DNA from: Arthrobacter sp. MA-N2
GTDB lineage: Bacteria > Actinomycetota > Actinomycetes > Actinomycetales > Micrococcaceae
DNA: 64,000 bases
Assembly: GCF_000517125.1 (NCBI RefSeq)
Contig: NZ_KI912155.1
Coordinates: forward strand, 1,707 to 65,706
Direction of reading: 5' to 3'
Of this stretch, positions 19,604 to 28,454 are shown one piece after another. A program made the translations under genes and the position numbers. Positions within the stretch are counted from its first letter, which is position 1, and each line of letters opens with the position of its first letter. The notes beneath the pieces were generated by a model, which searched no databases, was not told the origin of the DNA, and saw only the letters and a program-made list of their open reading frames with translations.

Positions 19604-20833
19604 GTGACGAGCCCGGCCCCTCTCAGCGAAAATACGTCTGTCGCTCCGTGGCTACGTGCTGCCGGCGGCGCCAATCTGCTGTCCGCCGACGGGAGCCTCG
19701 GAGTGACCATCTTCGAAGAGATGACCACCCTGGCAGACTCCACCGGCGCCATCAACCTGGGACAGGGATTCCCGGACGAAGACGGTCCCGCGGAAATCAA
19801 AGCAGCAGCACAGGCAGCCATCACGGCCGGAGCCAACCAGTACGCCCCCGGCAAAGGCATCCCCGAACTTCGCGAGGCCATTGCCGCGCACCAGGAGCGT
19901 TTCTACGGACTGACCCCCGATCCGCAGACCGAGGTCATTGTGACCACAGGGGCCACTGAAGCGATCGCCGCATCATTGCTTGCCTTCATCGAGCCCGGCG
20001 ATGAGGTCCTGACCTTCGAGCCCTTCTATGACTCATACGGCGCCATCATCGGCCTCGCAGGCGCCACACACGTCAGCGCTCCCTTGCTGGCGCCCGATTT
20101 CCTTCCGGATCTGGACGCCTTGGAATCGGCGTTCAGTGAGCGCACCAAGGTGGTGCTCCTCAACAACCCGCACAATCCCACCGGCGCGGTCTTCCCGCGC
20201 GAGGTGCTGGAACGCGTGGTGCAGCTCGCCAGGAAATACGACGCCGTGATCGTCAGCGATGAAGTCTACGAGCACCTCACCTTCGGAGTGCGGCACCTTC
20301 CGATCGCCGGCATCCCCGGAGCCGCTGAACGAAGCGTCACCATCTCCTCAGCAGGCAAGACGTTCTCCTTCACCGGCTGGAAGATCGGCTGGCTCAGCGG
20401 CCCTGCCCATCTGGTGGCGGCGATCCGTACGGTCAAACAATTCCTCAGCTACAGTTCCGGTACGCCCTTCCAAAGTGCGATCGCCGTAGGCCTGGCCTTG
20501 CCCGATGACTTCTACGCCGGCATCGCTTCCACTCTGCGACACAAGCGGGACATCCTGGCCGAAGGCCTGCGGGCCGCCGGTTTTGGCGTCTTTGCGCCGC
20601 AGGGAACCTACTTCATCAACGTGGACACTGCCCCCTTGGGTATCCAGGACTCCGTGGATCTGGCGCGACGGCTGCCGGGACTCGTCGGTGTGGCTGCCAT
20701 CCCCGTCCCCGTTTTCTGCCACCCCGAAGGCGCGGAAAGGACGCGAAGTCTTCTTCGATTCGCCTTCTGCAAGAAAACCGGGGTGCTGGAAGAAGCAGCC
20801 GCCAGGCTGGCCACGTTGCGGGACAAGCTCTGA
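19604..20833 (+). CDS. PLP-dependent class I/II aminotransferase
   Basis: 409 residues of the fold-type I aminotransferase family, closest in look to kynurenine/methionine aminotransferases and DapC-like enzymes. It has NLGQGFPDEDGP, NNPHNPTGAVF, the SDEVYEHL loop and the PLP-binding lysine in SSAGKTFSFTGWKIGW. I place the start at GTG 19604 because AGGAAGG precedes it and a TACGAT -10 box at 19542-19547 lies downstream of the earlier ATG (19535). The substrate cannot be told. The next gene begins 2 nt after its stop, so the two form one unit. Convergent with rsmD. Confidence 0.85.
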   Translation: MTSPAPLSENTSVAPWLRAAGGANLLSADGSLGVTIFEEMTTLADSTGAINLGQGFPDEDGPAEIKAAAQAAITAGANQYAPGKGIPELREAIAAHQERFYGLTPDPQTEVIVTTGATEAIAASLLAFIEPGDEVLTFEPFYDSYGAIIGLAGATHVSAPLLAPDFLPDLDALESAFSERTKVVLLNNPHNPTGAVFPREVLERVVQLARKYDAVIVSDEVYEHLTFGVRHLPIAGIPGAAERSVTISSAGKTFSFTGWKIGWLSGPAHLVAAIRTVKQFLSYSSGTPFQSAIAVGLALPDDFYAGIASTLRHKRDILAEGLRAAGFGVFAPQGTYFINVDTAPLGIQDSVDLARRLPGLVGVAAIPVPVFCHPEGAERTRSLLRFAFCKKTGVLEEAAARLATLRDKL

Positions 20834-20835
20834 TC

Positions 20836-21642
20836 GTGCCGAGCCGCGAAAACGAGTCGCCCCGCCAACGCCGTGAAGGACGGCGTTTCCTGCGGACCAC
20901 AGGTCAGCACGCAGCGATCGAAGCCGATGGACTGATTGACGGCGCCTACGTACTACGGATCGGTGACGCCGAGCAATCCCACGTCAATCTCGCCGAACCC
21001 GCGGAAATCTTCTACGAGTACTTGCGCAGGATCGGCCATGTGGTTGATCTTGCAGCGCCCCGGGGGCAAGCCATCACTGCCCTCCACCTCGGGGCCGGGG
21101 CATTGACGCTCGCCCGCTACATCGAGGCGACGAGACCGGGCTCGGAACAACACGCCGTCGAACTCGAACGCGAATTGCTGGACTTCGTGCTGCAGAAGTT
21201 GCCCCTGCCGGACGGTACCCGTCTGGAGACGCATATTGGAGATGCCCGCGAAGTCCTTGCCGAGTTGCCCTCGGAACTCCGGTTCGACGTCGTGATCCTG
21301 GACATCTTTTCGGGTCCCGAGGCTCCTGCACACATTGCCTGCCAGGAGTTCTACGAGGAGGCCGCTGCGCGGCTTCGGCCCGATGGGGTGCTCATTGTCA
21401 ACGTCGGCGATGAAGCGGCCTTGACCTTGGTGCGGAGCCAAGTCGCGGCGATGCGGCGGGCAATGCCCGACGTCGCGGCCTTCGCCGAGAGCGGCATGTT
21501 CGCTGGCCGGTACCCCGGCAACATCATCCTGGTGGGGACGCGCTGGCCGTGGCCCTCCGGCTGGACAACCGAACTCCTGGCCCGTGGGCCGCATCCTGCG
21601 GCGGTCTTGAGCGGAGTGGAACTGGACCGGATCTCCCGTTGA
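20836..21642 (+). CDS. Spermidine synthase-like methyltransferase-fold protein
   Basis: 268 residues with a Rossmann fold of the spermidine-synthase type: HLGAGALTLARYIEATRPG as the cofactor loop, VELERELLDF, HIGDAREVL and VVILDIFSGPEAPAH. It has no membrane part, unlike long fused spermidine synthases. Short homologues in actinobacteria are annotated as fused MFS/spermidine synthase or putative polyamine aminopropyltransferase, without proven activity. GTG at 20836 is 2 nt after the aminotransferase stop, so translational coupling is likely. Confidence 0.7.
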   Translation: MPSRENESPRQRREGRRFLRTTGQHAAIEADGLIDGAYVLRIGDAEQSHVNLAEPAEIFYEYLRRIGHVVDLAAPRGQAITALHLGAGALTLARYIEATRPGSEQHAVELERELLDFVLQKLPLPDGTRLETHIGDAREVLAELPSELRFDVVILDIFSGPEAPAHIACQEFYEEAAARLRPDGVLIVNVGDEAALTLVRSQVAAMRRAMPDVAAFAESGMFAGRYPGNIILVGTRWPWPSGWTTELLARGPHPAAVLSGVELDRISR

Positions 21643-21649
21643 GTCGCAG

Positions 21650-22216
21650 CTAGACAGGTTCGGCGAACCAGAGCTTGGTTTCGCCGTACTTCTTGTCGGC
21701 AAAGCGTTCCAGGGTGGCCGGCCAGTCCGGTTCCGGAGAGCGTGAGGAACGCTCGACGACGACGACGGCCCCCTCGTCCAGGTGGAAGGCAAGCTTGGTG
21801 AGGACGGCCTTGAGGGAAGCTTCGTCCAAAGGGTACGGCGGATCCAGAAAGACCAAGTCCCAGAGGGCGTCATCGGCAGCGCGTTCCAGGAAGGACTCCA
21901 CCTTGGAGCGGTGGACCATCACGGTTCTGCGCCCCAGCACTTGGTTGGCCATGTCGGCGTTTCGCTGGCAGACCTCGGAAGCGCGGGCATCAAATTCCAC
22001 GAGTTCTGACGAACGTGCGCCTCGGCTGGCGCTTTCGATGCCGAGCGAACCCGAACCCGCATACAGGTCCAACACCCGGGCGTCGTCGATCGCGTCGAGG
22101 GCCTCGAGCCGCGAGAACAAGGCCTCCTTGACGCGGTCCGTCGTGGGCCGGGTGGCATTTCCCGGGACGCTGACCAAGGGGTTGCCGCCAACGATGCCTG
22201 CAATGATCCGGCTCAC
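21650..22216 (-). CDS. rsmD: 16S rRNA (guanine(966)-N(2))-methyltransferase RsmD
   Basis: 188 residues. The N-terminus RIIAGIVGGNPL ... ATRPTTDRVKEALFSRLE, cofactor motif VLDLYAGSGSLGIESASRGA and catalytic DPPYPLDE are the RsmD signature. It methylates G966 of 16S rRNA in the small subunit. GTG start with GGGGAGAG upstream. Downstream of recG on the same strand. Confidence 0.94.
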   Translation of the reverse strand: MSRIIAGIVGGNPLVSVPGNATRPTTDRVKEALFSRLEALDAIDDARVLDLYAGSGSLGIESASRGARSSELVEFDARASEVCQRNADMANQVLGRRTVMVHRSKVESFLERAADDALWDLVFLDPPYPLDEASLKAVLTKLAFHLDEGAVVVVERSSRSPEPDWPATLERFADKKYGETKLWFAEPV

Positions 22217-22267
22217 CGGCTCTCCCCGGGGGCGGCGCCTACGAGGGTTCTTTCGGGCGTGGGTTCC

Positions 22268-24547
22268 TTAGCCGCGTTCAAGGAACGCCTCCTTTTCGGG
22301 GTTGAGATATTCGTCAATCGCCGCCGCGAGGGCTTGCTGGCCTTCCAACCCTGGATCCTCAGCCACGAGCCGCTGGGCATCGGTGCGGGCGCGGGCAATC
22401 ACGTCCTCGTGCTCCAGGACGCGCAATAGCTTGAGGGTGGAGCGCCCACCCGATTGCGAGGCTCCCAGGATGTCGCCTTCACGGCGCAGCTTGAGGTCTT
22501 CCTGGGAAAGGACGAAACCATCCGTGGTGGAAGCAACTGCGTCCAGGCGCCTGCGGCTTGGATGGCCGGGCTCGAGCGTGGTGACCAGCAGGCAGGTGCC
22601 CGGAAGCCCACCGCGGCCCACCCTTCCGCGCAACTGGTGGAGCTGTGAAATGCCGAAGCGGTCAGCATCGAGGATCACCATCAGTGTGGCGTTATGGACA
22701 TCCACGCCCACTTCGATGACCGTAGTGGAGACCAGCAGCTGGGTTTGGTTGGCGGTGAACGAGGCCATGGTTTCGGACTTAAGGGCCGCATCCTGCCGCC
22801 CGTGGAGGGGCCCCAGCCGGACGCCGCTCAGGGCCGGCTCCTGGCTGAGCGTCTCGACGACGGCGGTCACCGAAGCGAGCTCGCGAGCGGGACCCTCTTC
22901 CGAAAGTTCGGCGTCGCCCGGTTCCGCCTCGCCGGGGCTGAAGTCGCCGTCGTCGTCGTCCCCGATCTTGGGACACACGACGTATACCTGGTGGCCGGCG
23001 TCGATCTCTTCCCGCGAGCGTTTCCAGATCCTGTCCGCCCAGCCAGGGTTTTCAGCGAGTCCCACCACATGGGTGGAGATGGGTGCCCGGCCAGCGGGAA
23101 GTTCATCCAACACGGAAGTTTCGAGGTCACCGAAGACGGTCATGGCCACCGTGCGCGGGATGGGAGTGGCGGTCATCACCAACAGGTGGGGTGGCCGGTT
23201 TGCCTTGGCGCGCAGGGCGTCACGCTGTTCCACCCCGAATCGGTGCTGCTCATCGACGACGATCAGCCCGAGGTCCTGGAAGGACGTCTTGTCGCTCAGC
23301 AGCGCGTGGGTACCGATCACAATCCCGGCGTTACCCGAGGCCGCGTCCAGCATGGCTTGCTTGCGGGAAGCGGTCGGAAGCGAGCCTGTCAGCAACGTGA
23401 CCTGGACCGATCCTGGCCCTTTCCCAGAGTCGCCGTCCGACAATCCGGCCCCGCCCAGCATCCCGGCCCCGCCGAACAAACCATCGCGGGCCAGCGGACC
23501 CAACGTCCGCCGGATGGAATCAAAGTGCTGTGCCGCGAGGACCTCAGTCGGGGCAAGCAACGCCGCTTGTCCACCGGCATCCACCACCTGCAGCATCGCC
23601 CGCAAGGCCACGATCGTCTTGCCCGAACCAACCTCGCCCTGTAGGAGGCGGTTCATTGGCGAGTCCTGCGCCAGCTCATGGGCCAGCGTCTTTCCGACGG
23701 CGGCCTGCCCCGCCGTCCGCGTGAACGGCAGCTGCCGATCGAAAGAAGCCAGGAGGCCATTCGGCAGGGGCCGGCGCGCGGTTGCCTCTTCGGCTGCCAG
23801 TTGAGACCGACGCCGTGCCAGCGCTGTCTGCAAAACCAGGGCTTCCTGGTAGCGGAAACGGTCCCGGGCCCGCTGCCAGTCCATTGCCGTTTCGGGCGAA
23901 TGGATCAGCCGATACGCATCCCCTACCCCTAGGAATTTCTCCCGGGACACAATGTCAGAAGGCAGCGGATCCTCGATGCTGTCCACCTCGACGGTGTCCA
24001 GGAGCGTGGTGATGACCTTGTGGATGGACCAGCTGGTGAGCTTCGCAGTGGCCGGATAGACAGGGATGGGCATGGCCGCGAGTTTTTCCGGATCAACTGC
24101 ACCCGCCATCTCAGGGTCCTCATCGAGCACCATGAAGTCCGGATTGGTCATGCCCAGTGATCCGCCGTAACGGCTGACCTTACCGGAGAACATCACCCGG
24201 CACCCCGGTTGGAGCTCACTGCGGGCACGGAAACCGTTGAAGAAGCTGATCTTCAGGGTTCCCGGAATCTGCTCGCCACCGGCCTCGTCCGTGACCACCA
24301 CATCCGTCAACGAGCCCCGCCTCGCGCGCATCTGCCTCGTGGAATTGGACAGCACCCGGGCGATAAGGGTGGCCTCTTCATCCAACGGCAGTTTGCTGAT
24401 GGGCGTCAGCTCCCCTCGGCTGAGATAGCGGCGGGGAAAGTAGTTCAGGAGCTCCCCGACCGTGTCGAGGCCAAGGTGCTTCCCGATGACGGAGGCGGAT
24501 CGTTTGCCGATCCTTCGCTCGAGGGGAAGCTGAAGCTCAGGATTCAT
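22268..24547 (-). CDS. recG: ATP-dependent DNA helicase RecG
   Basis: Remodels stalled replication forks and branched DNA. About 759 residues from ATG 24547. The N-terminal wedge/OB domain runs to about residue 250, then superfamily-2 motifs follow: Walker A LLQGEVGSGKT (about 301-311), VVDEQHRFGVEQ, VMTATPIPRTVAMT and QLRGRVGRGGLPGTC. An acidic insert (GDDDDGDFSPGEAEPGD) lies in the second helicase lobe. A longer in-frame start at 24622 would lie deep inside the upstream gene; the chosen start overlaps it by 11 nt. Confidence 0.95.
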   Translation of the reverse strand: MNPELQLPLERRIGKRSASVIGKHLGLDTVGELLNYFPRRYLSRGELTPISKLPLDEEATLIARVLSNSTRQMRARRGSLTDVVVTDEAGGEQIPGTLKISFFNGFRARSELQPGCRVMFSGKVSRYGGSLGMTNPDFMVLDEDPEMAGAVDPEKLAAMPIPVYPATAKLTSWSIHKVITTLLDTVEVDSIEDPLPSDIVSREKFLGVGDAYRLIHSPETAMDWQRARDRFRYQEALVLQTALARRRSQLAAEEATARRPLPNGLLASFDRQLPFTRTAGQAAVGKTLAHELAQDSPMNRLLQGEVGSGKTIVALRAMLQVVDAGGQAALLAPTEVLAAQHFDSIRRTLGPLARDGLFGGAGMLGGAGLSDGDSGKGPGSVQVTLLTGSLPTASRKQAMLDAASGNAGIVIGTHALLSDKTSFQDLGLIVVDEQHRFGVEQRDALRAKANRPPHLLVMTATPIPRTVAMTVFGDLETSVLDELPAGRAPISTHVVGLAENPGWADRIWKRSREEIDAGHQVYVVCPKIGDDDDGDFSPGEAEPGDAELSEEGPARELASVTAVVETLSQEPALSGVRLGPLHGRQDAALKSETMASFTANQTQLLVSTTVIEVGVDVHNATLMVILDADRFGISQLHQLRGRVGRGGLPGTCLLVTTLEPGHPSRRRLDAVASTTDGFVLSQEDLKLRREGDILGASQSGGRSTLKLLRVLEHEDVIARARTDAQRLVAEDPGLEGQQALAAAIDEYLNPEKEAFLERG

Positions 24548-25613
24548 GCCCGTGCTGGCCTGCCGGCAGGCCGGGGTCGCGCGGCATCGAGAGCTGGCTG
24601 ACCGAGATGTCGGTGGGGTCACCTAGCGAGCGGATGACTGCCACGGCAGGTTCCGCGTCGGGCACGTGAACATGCACGCGCCAACGGTAGCTGATTTCCG
24701 CAGCGTCACCGTCATCGTCAGCGTCATCGTCGTCGTCCTGCGCAGCCGCTCCGCCCACCGGGCTAGCGCTGCCGACTTGGCTCATAATGACCGAGTCGCC
24801 GAGTTCGTCGAGCCGCTGACGCAGTGTGGCGGCGGCGAGCGGCGAAAGGTTGATGGTGCACATGACCTCGACGCCGTCGTCGTCCGGCATTCCTGCGTGG
24901 ATATGAGGATCCTGCAGGTCGTAGCCGTGCAGGCCATCCAAGAGCTCGCCCTGGAGCTCTTCGCCGAGCACGGCCGAACGCAGGCAGTCCAGGATCAACA
25001 ACATACCCACTCCGCCGGCGTCCACCACATGGGCGGCGTGTAGCGGGGCAAGCTGGTCTTCGGTTCGCACCACCGCTTCCAGCGCCGCATTGACGGCGGC
25101 ATCGAGCGCCAGGCCCAACGCCTGATTGCTGTCATCGCGGTGGTGCGCGGTGTCACATTCACCTGCTGCCCGGGCGGCAGCCTCCAGGACGGAAAGCATG
25201 GTGCCGGGCACAGGCTCGCTCAAGGCCGACCACGCCCGGAGCTGGGCTCGGTTCAGTGCGGTCGCAAGAAGGGGCGCGCTGAGGCGTGTGTGCCCTTTCA
25301 AGGGTTCAGCGACGGCGCACAAAAAGACCGCAAAAAGGGTTCCGGAGTTGCCGCGAGCTTGCTCCATGGCCGCCCGGCCGGCCGTTGCCAGAACGGCACC
25401 CACGTCATTAACCGGTTCATCGAAGACGGAAGTGTCAACAAATGCCGCCGCTGCGGCTCGGACAGTGAGGTAGAGGTTGGTGCCGGTATCGCCATCGGCC
25501 ACGGGGAAGATGTTGATGGCATTGAGGCGGTCGCTGTGGTTGCCGAGCGTCGTCTCCGCTTTGCCCAGCCACCGCTTCATGGCGTGCGTATTTGCGGCAA
25601 TCTTAGTCTGCAA
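24537..25613 (-). CDS. DhaL/FakA-like protein
   Basis: 358 residues. The N-terminal DhaL domain shows INIFPVADGDTGTNLYLT, with the Asp cluster that binds ATP-Mg, and RGNSGTLFAVFL. The remainder resembles the middle part of FakA/YloV proteins, the fatty-acid kinase subunit, but is shorter than the usual ~550 residues and includes an acidic stretch (DDDDDADDDGD). A role in fatty-acid or dihydroxyacetone phosphorylation is inference. It overlaps the end of thiL by 11 nt and the start of recG by 11 nt; the same order is found in Mycobacterium. Confidence 0.8.
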   Translation of the reverse strand: MQTKIAANTHAMKRWLGKAETTLGNHSDRLNAINIFPVADGDTGTNLYLTVRAAAAAFVDTSVFDEPVNDVGAVLATAGRAAMEQARGNSGTLFAVFLCAVAEPLKGHTRLSAPLLATALNRAQLRAWSALSEPVPGTMLSVLEAAARAAGECDTAHHRDDSNQALGLALDAAVNAALEAVVRTEDQLAPLHAAHVVDAGGVGMLLILDCLRSAVLGEELQGELLDGLHGYDLQDPHIHAGMPDDDGVEVMCTINLSPLAAATLRQRLDELGDSVIMSQVGSASPVGGAAAQDDDDDADDDGDAAEISYRWRVHVHVPDAEPAVAVIRSLGDPTDISVSQLSMPRDPGLPAGQHGHES

Positions 25614-26616
25614 AGTGATCCCATCCCACGGTGTCAGCGGGCATTCCCGCTATCCGGACGCCGCTGTGCTGTCCTTCGGCAACGGCCTGGATCGAGCCTA
25701 TCGCAGTGAAGCCGGATGGTAGCTGAACATTTGCTGGAAAAGTGGCCAGCAGGCCGTGGTCCTCCCCACCCCCCAGGATCCAGTCCATGGGATCGCGGCC
25801 AAGCGGGGCCGAGGCGGCTTCCAAGGGAGCGGCGAGAGCCTTGAGCGCGATGGGGTCGAGGTCGAGCGCGACGCCACTGGCTTCGGCGAGACGGGCCCCG
25901 TCACGCAAAAGCCCATCTGAAACGTCCATCATGGCCGTCGCTCCTGCCTTCGCACCCTCCGGACCTGCCGCAAGGGGTGGTTGCGGCCGGCATTGGCTGT
26001 CCATGAGTCCGCGCTGGGCAGGGTTCAGTTCTCCCACGGGTATGGTGCTTTCAAGAAGGGCCAAACCGGCGGCGGCCCGGCCAACGGTGCCGGCAAGCGC
26101 CAAAGTGTCTCCCGGACGAGCCCCGGAACGCAACACGGCGGAGAGCCCGTGCATGCTCCCGATCACTGCCACCGTCACTGCGATTTCGCGGCCACGGCCC
26201 AAGTCTCCCCCGGCCACTGAGCAGTCGGCCGCACCCAGGCCTACGATGCCGGCAGTCAAGCCGTCTGCGAAGTCCTCCACCCACTGCACCGGTGTTCCGG
26301 GCGGCATAGTCAGGCTCACGACGAGCGACACCGCGGTACCACCCATCGCGTTGATATCGCTGAGGTTCTGTGCGGCCGACTTCCACCCGACGTCATACCC
26401 TGTGGTCCGGTATCCGTTGTTCCATTCCAGGCGGAAATCCTGGTCCTGGGTCTGGGTGTCAATGGAGACAAGCGTCCGGCCATCCGGAGCGGCCACAACA
26501 GCGGCGTCATCCCCCGGCCCTAGCAGCACACTGCTGCTCGGGCGCAGGCGCGGAAAAATACGCGCGAGGAGTTCGCCCTCGGAAAGTTCGCCGACAGTCT
26601 GTTGTTCTATGGACAC
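25603..26616 (-). CDS. thiL: Thiamine-monophosphate kinase
   Basis: Phosphorylates thiamine phosphate to thiamine pyrophosphate, the ligand of the riboswitch at 2157. 337 residues with GPGDDAAVV, VSIDTQTQDQDFRLEW, NLSDINAMGG and MDVSDGLLRDGARLA, all ThiL motifs. Second-position Thr/Gln in SIDTQTQ is a little unusual (often SVDMLVEGVHF). GTG 26616 lies 6 nt after TAGCGT (26628-26623), so translation is probably leaderless. First gene of thiL-dhaL-recG-rsmD. Confidence 0.94.
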   Translation of the reverse strand: MSIEQQTVGELSEGELLARIFPRLRPSSSVLLGPGDDAAVVAAPDGRTLVSIDTQTQDQDFRLEWNNGYRTTGYDVGWKSAAQNLSDINAMGGTAVSLVVSLTMPPGTPVQWVEDFADGLTAGIVGLGAADCSVAGGDLGRGREIAVTVAVIGSMHGLSAVLRSGARPGDTLALAGTVGRAAAGLALLESTIPVGELNPAQRGLMDSQCRPQPPLAAGPEGAKAGATAMMDVSDGLLRDGARLAEASGVALDLDPIALKALAAPLEAASAPLGRDPMDWILGGGEDHGLLATFPANVQLPSGFTAIGSIQAVAEGQHSGVRIAGMPADTVGWDHFAD

Positions 26617-26715
26617 AGCTCTACGCTATCGCGAACCACCGACAACACAGGGCTATCGTTCCCCGTCCGAGCCGCCCCGATCTTCTGGGCGCCGCAGCCG
26701 CGATAGGCTTGATCA
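26617..26715. promoter_or_regulatory. Back-to-back leaderless promoters of thiL and the DUF3515 gene
   Basis: In 99 bp two -10 boxes face away from each other: TAGCGT on the minus strand (26628-26623) 6 nt before the thiL GTG, and TAGGCT on the plus strand (26704-26709) 6 nt before the ATG at 26716. Neither gene has a Shine-Dalgarno in the gap. Confidence 0.55.
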
Positions 26716-27231
26716 ATGCAACAAACGAAAGCCGCTGTGTACGTCCGCGCCCTCTGTACCTTGACGGCAGCGGCGGTTTCGGTTTTCACCCTGGCAGCAT
26801 GTTCGCCGGTCGTTGACGTCAAAGCAGCGGCGGATGCCGCGAATCCTGCCTGCGCGCCCATGATGGTGGCGCTCCCGGACACGATCGGCGACGCCGCACT
26901 CAGGAAGACCAACAGCCAGGCCACGGCAGCTTGGGGTGACCCGTCCGTGTTGATTTTGCGCTGCGGCGTCAACGTCCCGGGACCCACCACGGACCGGTGC
27001 GTCACCGTGAACGACGTCGACTGGGTGATCAAAGAGGGTGATCCCGTGTGGACCCTCACAACCTACGGCCGCGAGCCCGCCACCGAAATTCTCATGGACC
27101 CGAACAAGATCAGCTCCGCCACGGTCCTGGCCGATCTGGCACCTGCCGCGTCGAAAATCAAGGCCACTCGCAAGTGCGTGGGTCAGCCCGAACTGCTGCA
27201 GAACCTGCCTTCGAGCACCCCCGGCAAGTAG
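26716..27231 (+). CDS. DUF3515 lipoprotein
   Basis: 171 residues with a signal peptide ending in lipobox LAAC (Cys about 30), so a predicted membrane-anchored lipoprotein outside the cell. The mature part matches the actinobacterial DUF3515 family: CAPMMVALPDTI, WGDPSVLILRCGV, VDWVIKE and YGREPATEILMD, with several conserved Cys. Function is unknown. It is normally found between thiL and ddl, as here. Confidence 0.88.
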   Translation: MQQTKAAVYVRALCTLTAAAVSVFTLAACSPVVDVKAAADAANPACAPMMVALPDTIGDAALRKTNSQATAAWGDPSVLILRCGVNVPGPTTDRCVTVNDVDWVIKEGDPVWTLTTYGREPATEILMDPNKISSATVLADLAPAASKIKATRKCVGQPELLQNLPSSTPGK

Positions 27232-27252
27232 GCAAGTTCCACACCAACCGTT

Positions 27253-28452
27253 TCAGCGCAAGCCGGTCTTCCGGTTGAGCGCCAAGTCGATGAGTTCGTC
27301 GATCAACTCGGAGTAGCCAAGCCCGGAAGCCGCCCACATCTGCGGATACATGCTCTTGGGCGTGAATCCCGGCATCGTGTTGATCTCGTTGATGATGATT
27401 TCGCCGTCGGGAGTATAGAAAAAGTCCACGCGGCTGAGGCCTTCGGCACCCACGGCATCAAAGGCTGTCGCGGCAAGTTCACGGACGCGGGCAATGGCTT
27501 CATCCGGAAGATCCGCCGGGCAGCTGAGGGCAGCAGCGCCGTCTTCCACATACTTGGCGTTGAAGTCATAGAACTCGTGTTCGCCCGCGGCGACTGCGAT
27601 TTCCCCCGGCATGGAGGTGCGCGGGGAAGCAGAGCCACGCCCCTCAAGGACGGCGCACTCGATTTCACGGCCCACAATGCCGGCCTCGATCACGAGTCTG
27701 AGATCGTGTCGGCGTGCTTCCTCAATCGCAGCGTCCAGCCCATCCATCGAATCCACTTTGGAAATCCCCATCGAGGAACCGGCGCGGGCGGGCTTCACGA
27801 AGACCGGGAAGCCGAGGCGGTCCACGCGCTTACGCACGGCTTCGGCGTCGTTGATCCATTCCCGGTCATTGACTGCCACGTAGGGTCCCACGGCAAGGCC
27901 CGCGGCCTCGAAAACGACCTTCATGAAGTGTTTGTCCATGCCGACTGCTGACGCCAAGACACCGGCGCCTACGTAACGCGTGTCCGAAAGCTCCAGCAGT
28001 CCCTGGATGGTGCCGTCTTCGCCCCACGGCCCGTGCAGGAGCGGGAACACGACATCCACGGAACCGAGTTCTTCGGGCACCTCGTTCGGGGCCGTGACGA
28101 TCAATTGGTGGGCTCCGCCGACTTCGGCGAGGGTTACAGTCCTTCCGGACGGGGCCACCTCGGGCAAAGCCGAGGCGCTGAGCGACCACTCGCCGATGTC
28201 GGCGGAAGGGATCACCCACTGGCCGGATTTGGCGATTCCGATGGGAATGACGTCGTACTTGCTTTTGTCGATGGCACCCATCACTCCAGCCGCAGTCACG
28301 CAGCTGACTGCGTGTTCGCTGGAGCGCCCTCCAAAGAGGACTGCGACGCGCGGCCGACGACGCTCAACGGGCTTCGCGGAAACGGCAGTTCCAGCGGACT
28401 CAGTAGTTCCAGCGGACTCAGTAGTTCCAGCAGACAGGGATTCTTCGGTCAC
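27253..28452 (-). CDS. ddl: D-alanine--D-alanine ligase
   Basis: Makes the D-Ala-D-Ala dipeptide for peptidoglycan. 399 residues, about 30 longer than usual because of an N-terminal Thr/Glu/Ser/Ala extension built from TESAGT repeats (see 28387). The enzyme proper begins at PRVAVLFGGRSSEHAVSC. Further ATP-grasp motifs are LLHGPWGEDGTIQG, VFVKPARAGSSMGISKV, YTPDGEIIINEINTMPGFTPKSMYPQM. GTG start 2 nt after the gpsA stop. Confidence 0.95.
   Translation of the reverse strand: MTEESLSAGTTESAGTTESAGTAVSAKPVERRRPRVAVLFGGRSSEHAVSCVTAAGVMGAIDKSKYDVIPIGIAKSGQWVIPSADIGEWSLSASALPEVAPSGRTVTLAEVGGAHQLIVTAPNEVPEELGSVDVVFPLLHGPWGEDGTIQGLLELSDTRYVGAGVLASAVGMDKHFMKVVFEAAGLAVGPYVAVNDREWINDAEAVRKRVDRLGFPVFVKPARAGSSMGISKVDSMDGLDAAIEEARRHDLRLVIEAGIVGREIECAVLEGRGSASPRTSMPGEIAVAAGEHEFYDFNAKYVEDGAAALSCPADLPDEAIARVRELAATAFDAVGAEGLSRVDFFYTPDGEIIINEINTMPGFTPKSMYPQMWAASGLGYSELIDELIDLALNRKTGLR
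28387..28432. repeat. 18-bp tandem repeat in the 5' end of ddl
   Basis: Two exact copies of AGTTCCAGCGGACTCAGT (28387-28404 and 28405-28422) and the first 10 bases of a third. On the coding strand they encode TESAGT units upstream of the catalytic domain. An in-frame unit length allows copy-number change without frameshift. Confidence 0.85.
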
Positions 28453-28454
28453 AG

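Noticed and set aside
21642..21656. Possible fourth palindrome copy (GTCGCAGCTAG)
   Set aside because: Only a few bases resemble the family, no second arm is present, and it is simply the junction of two convergent stops.
24537..24622. Longer RecG start at 24622
   Set aside because: The extra 25 residues are Ser/Arg/Cys-rich and lie within the DhaL-like gene; the ATG at 24547 begins the conserved N-terminus.
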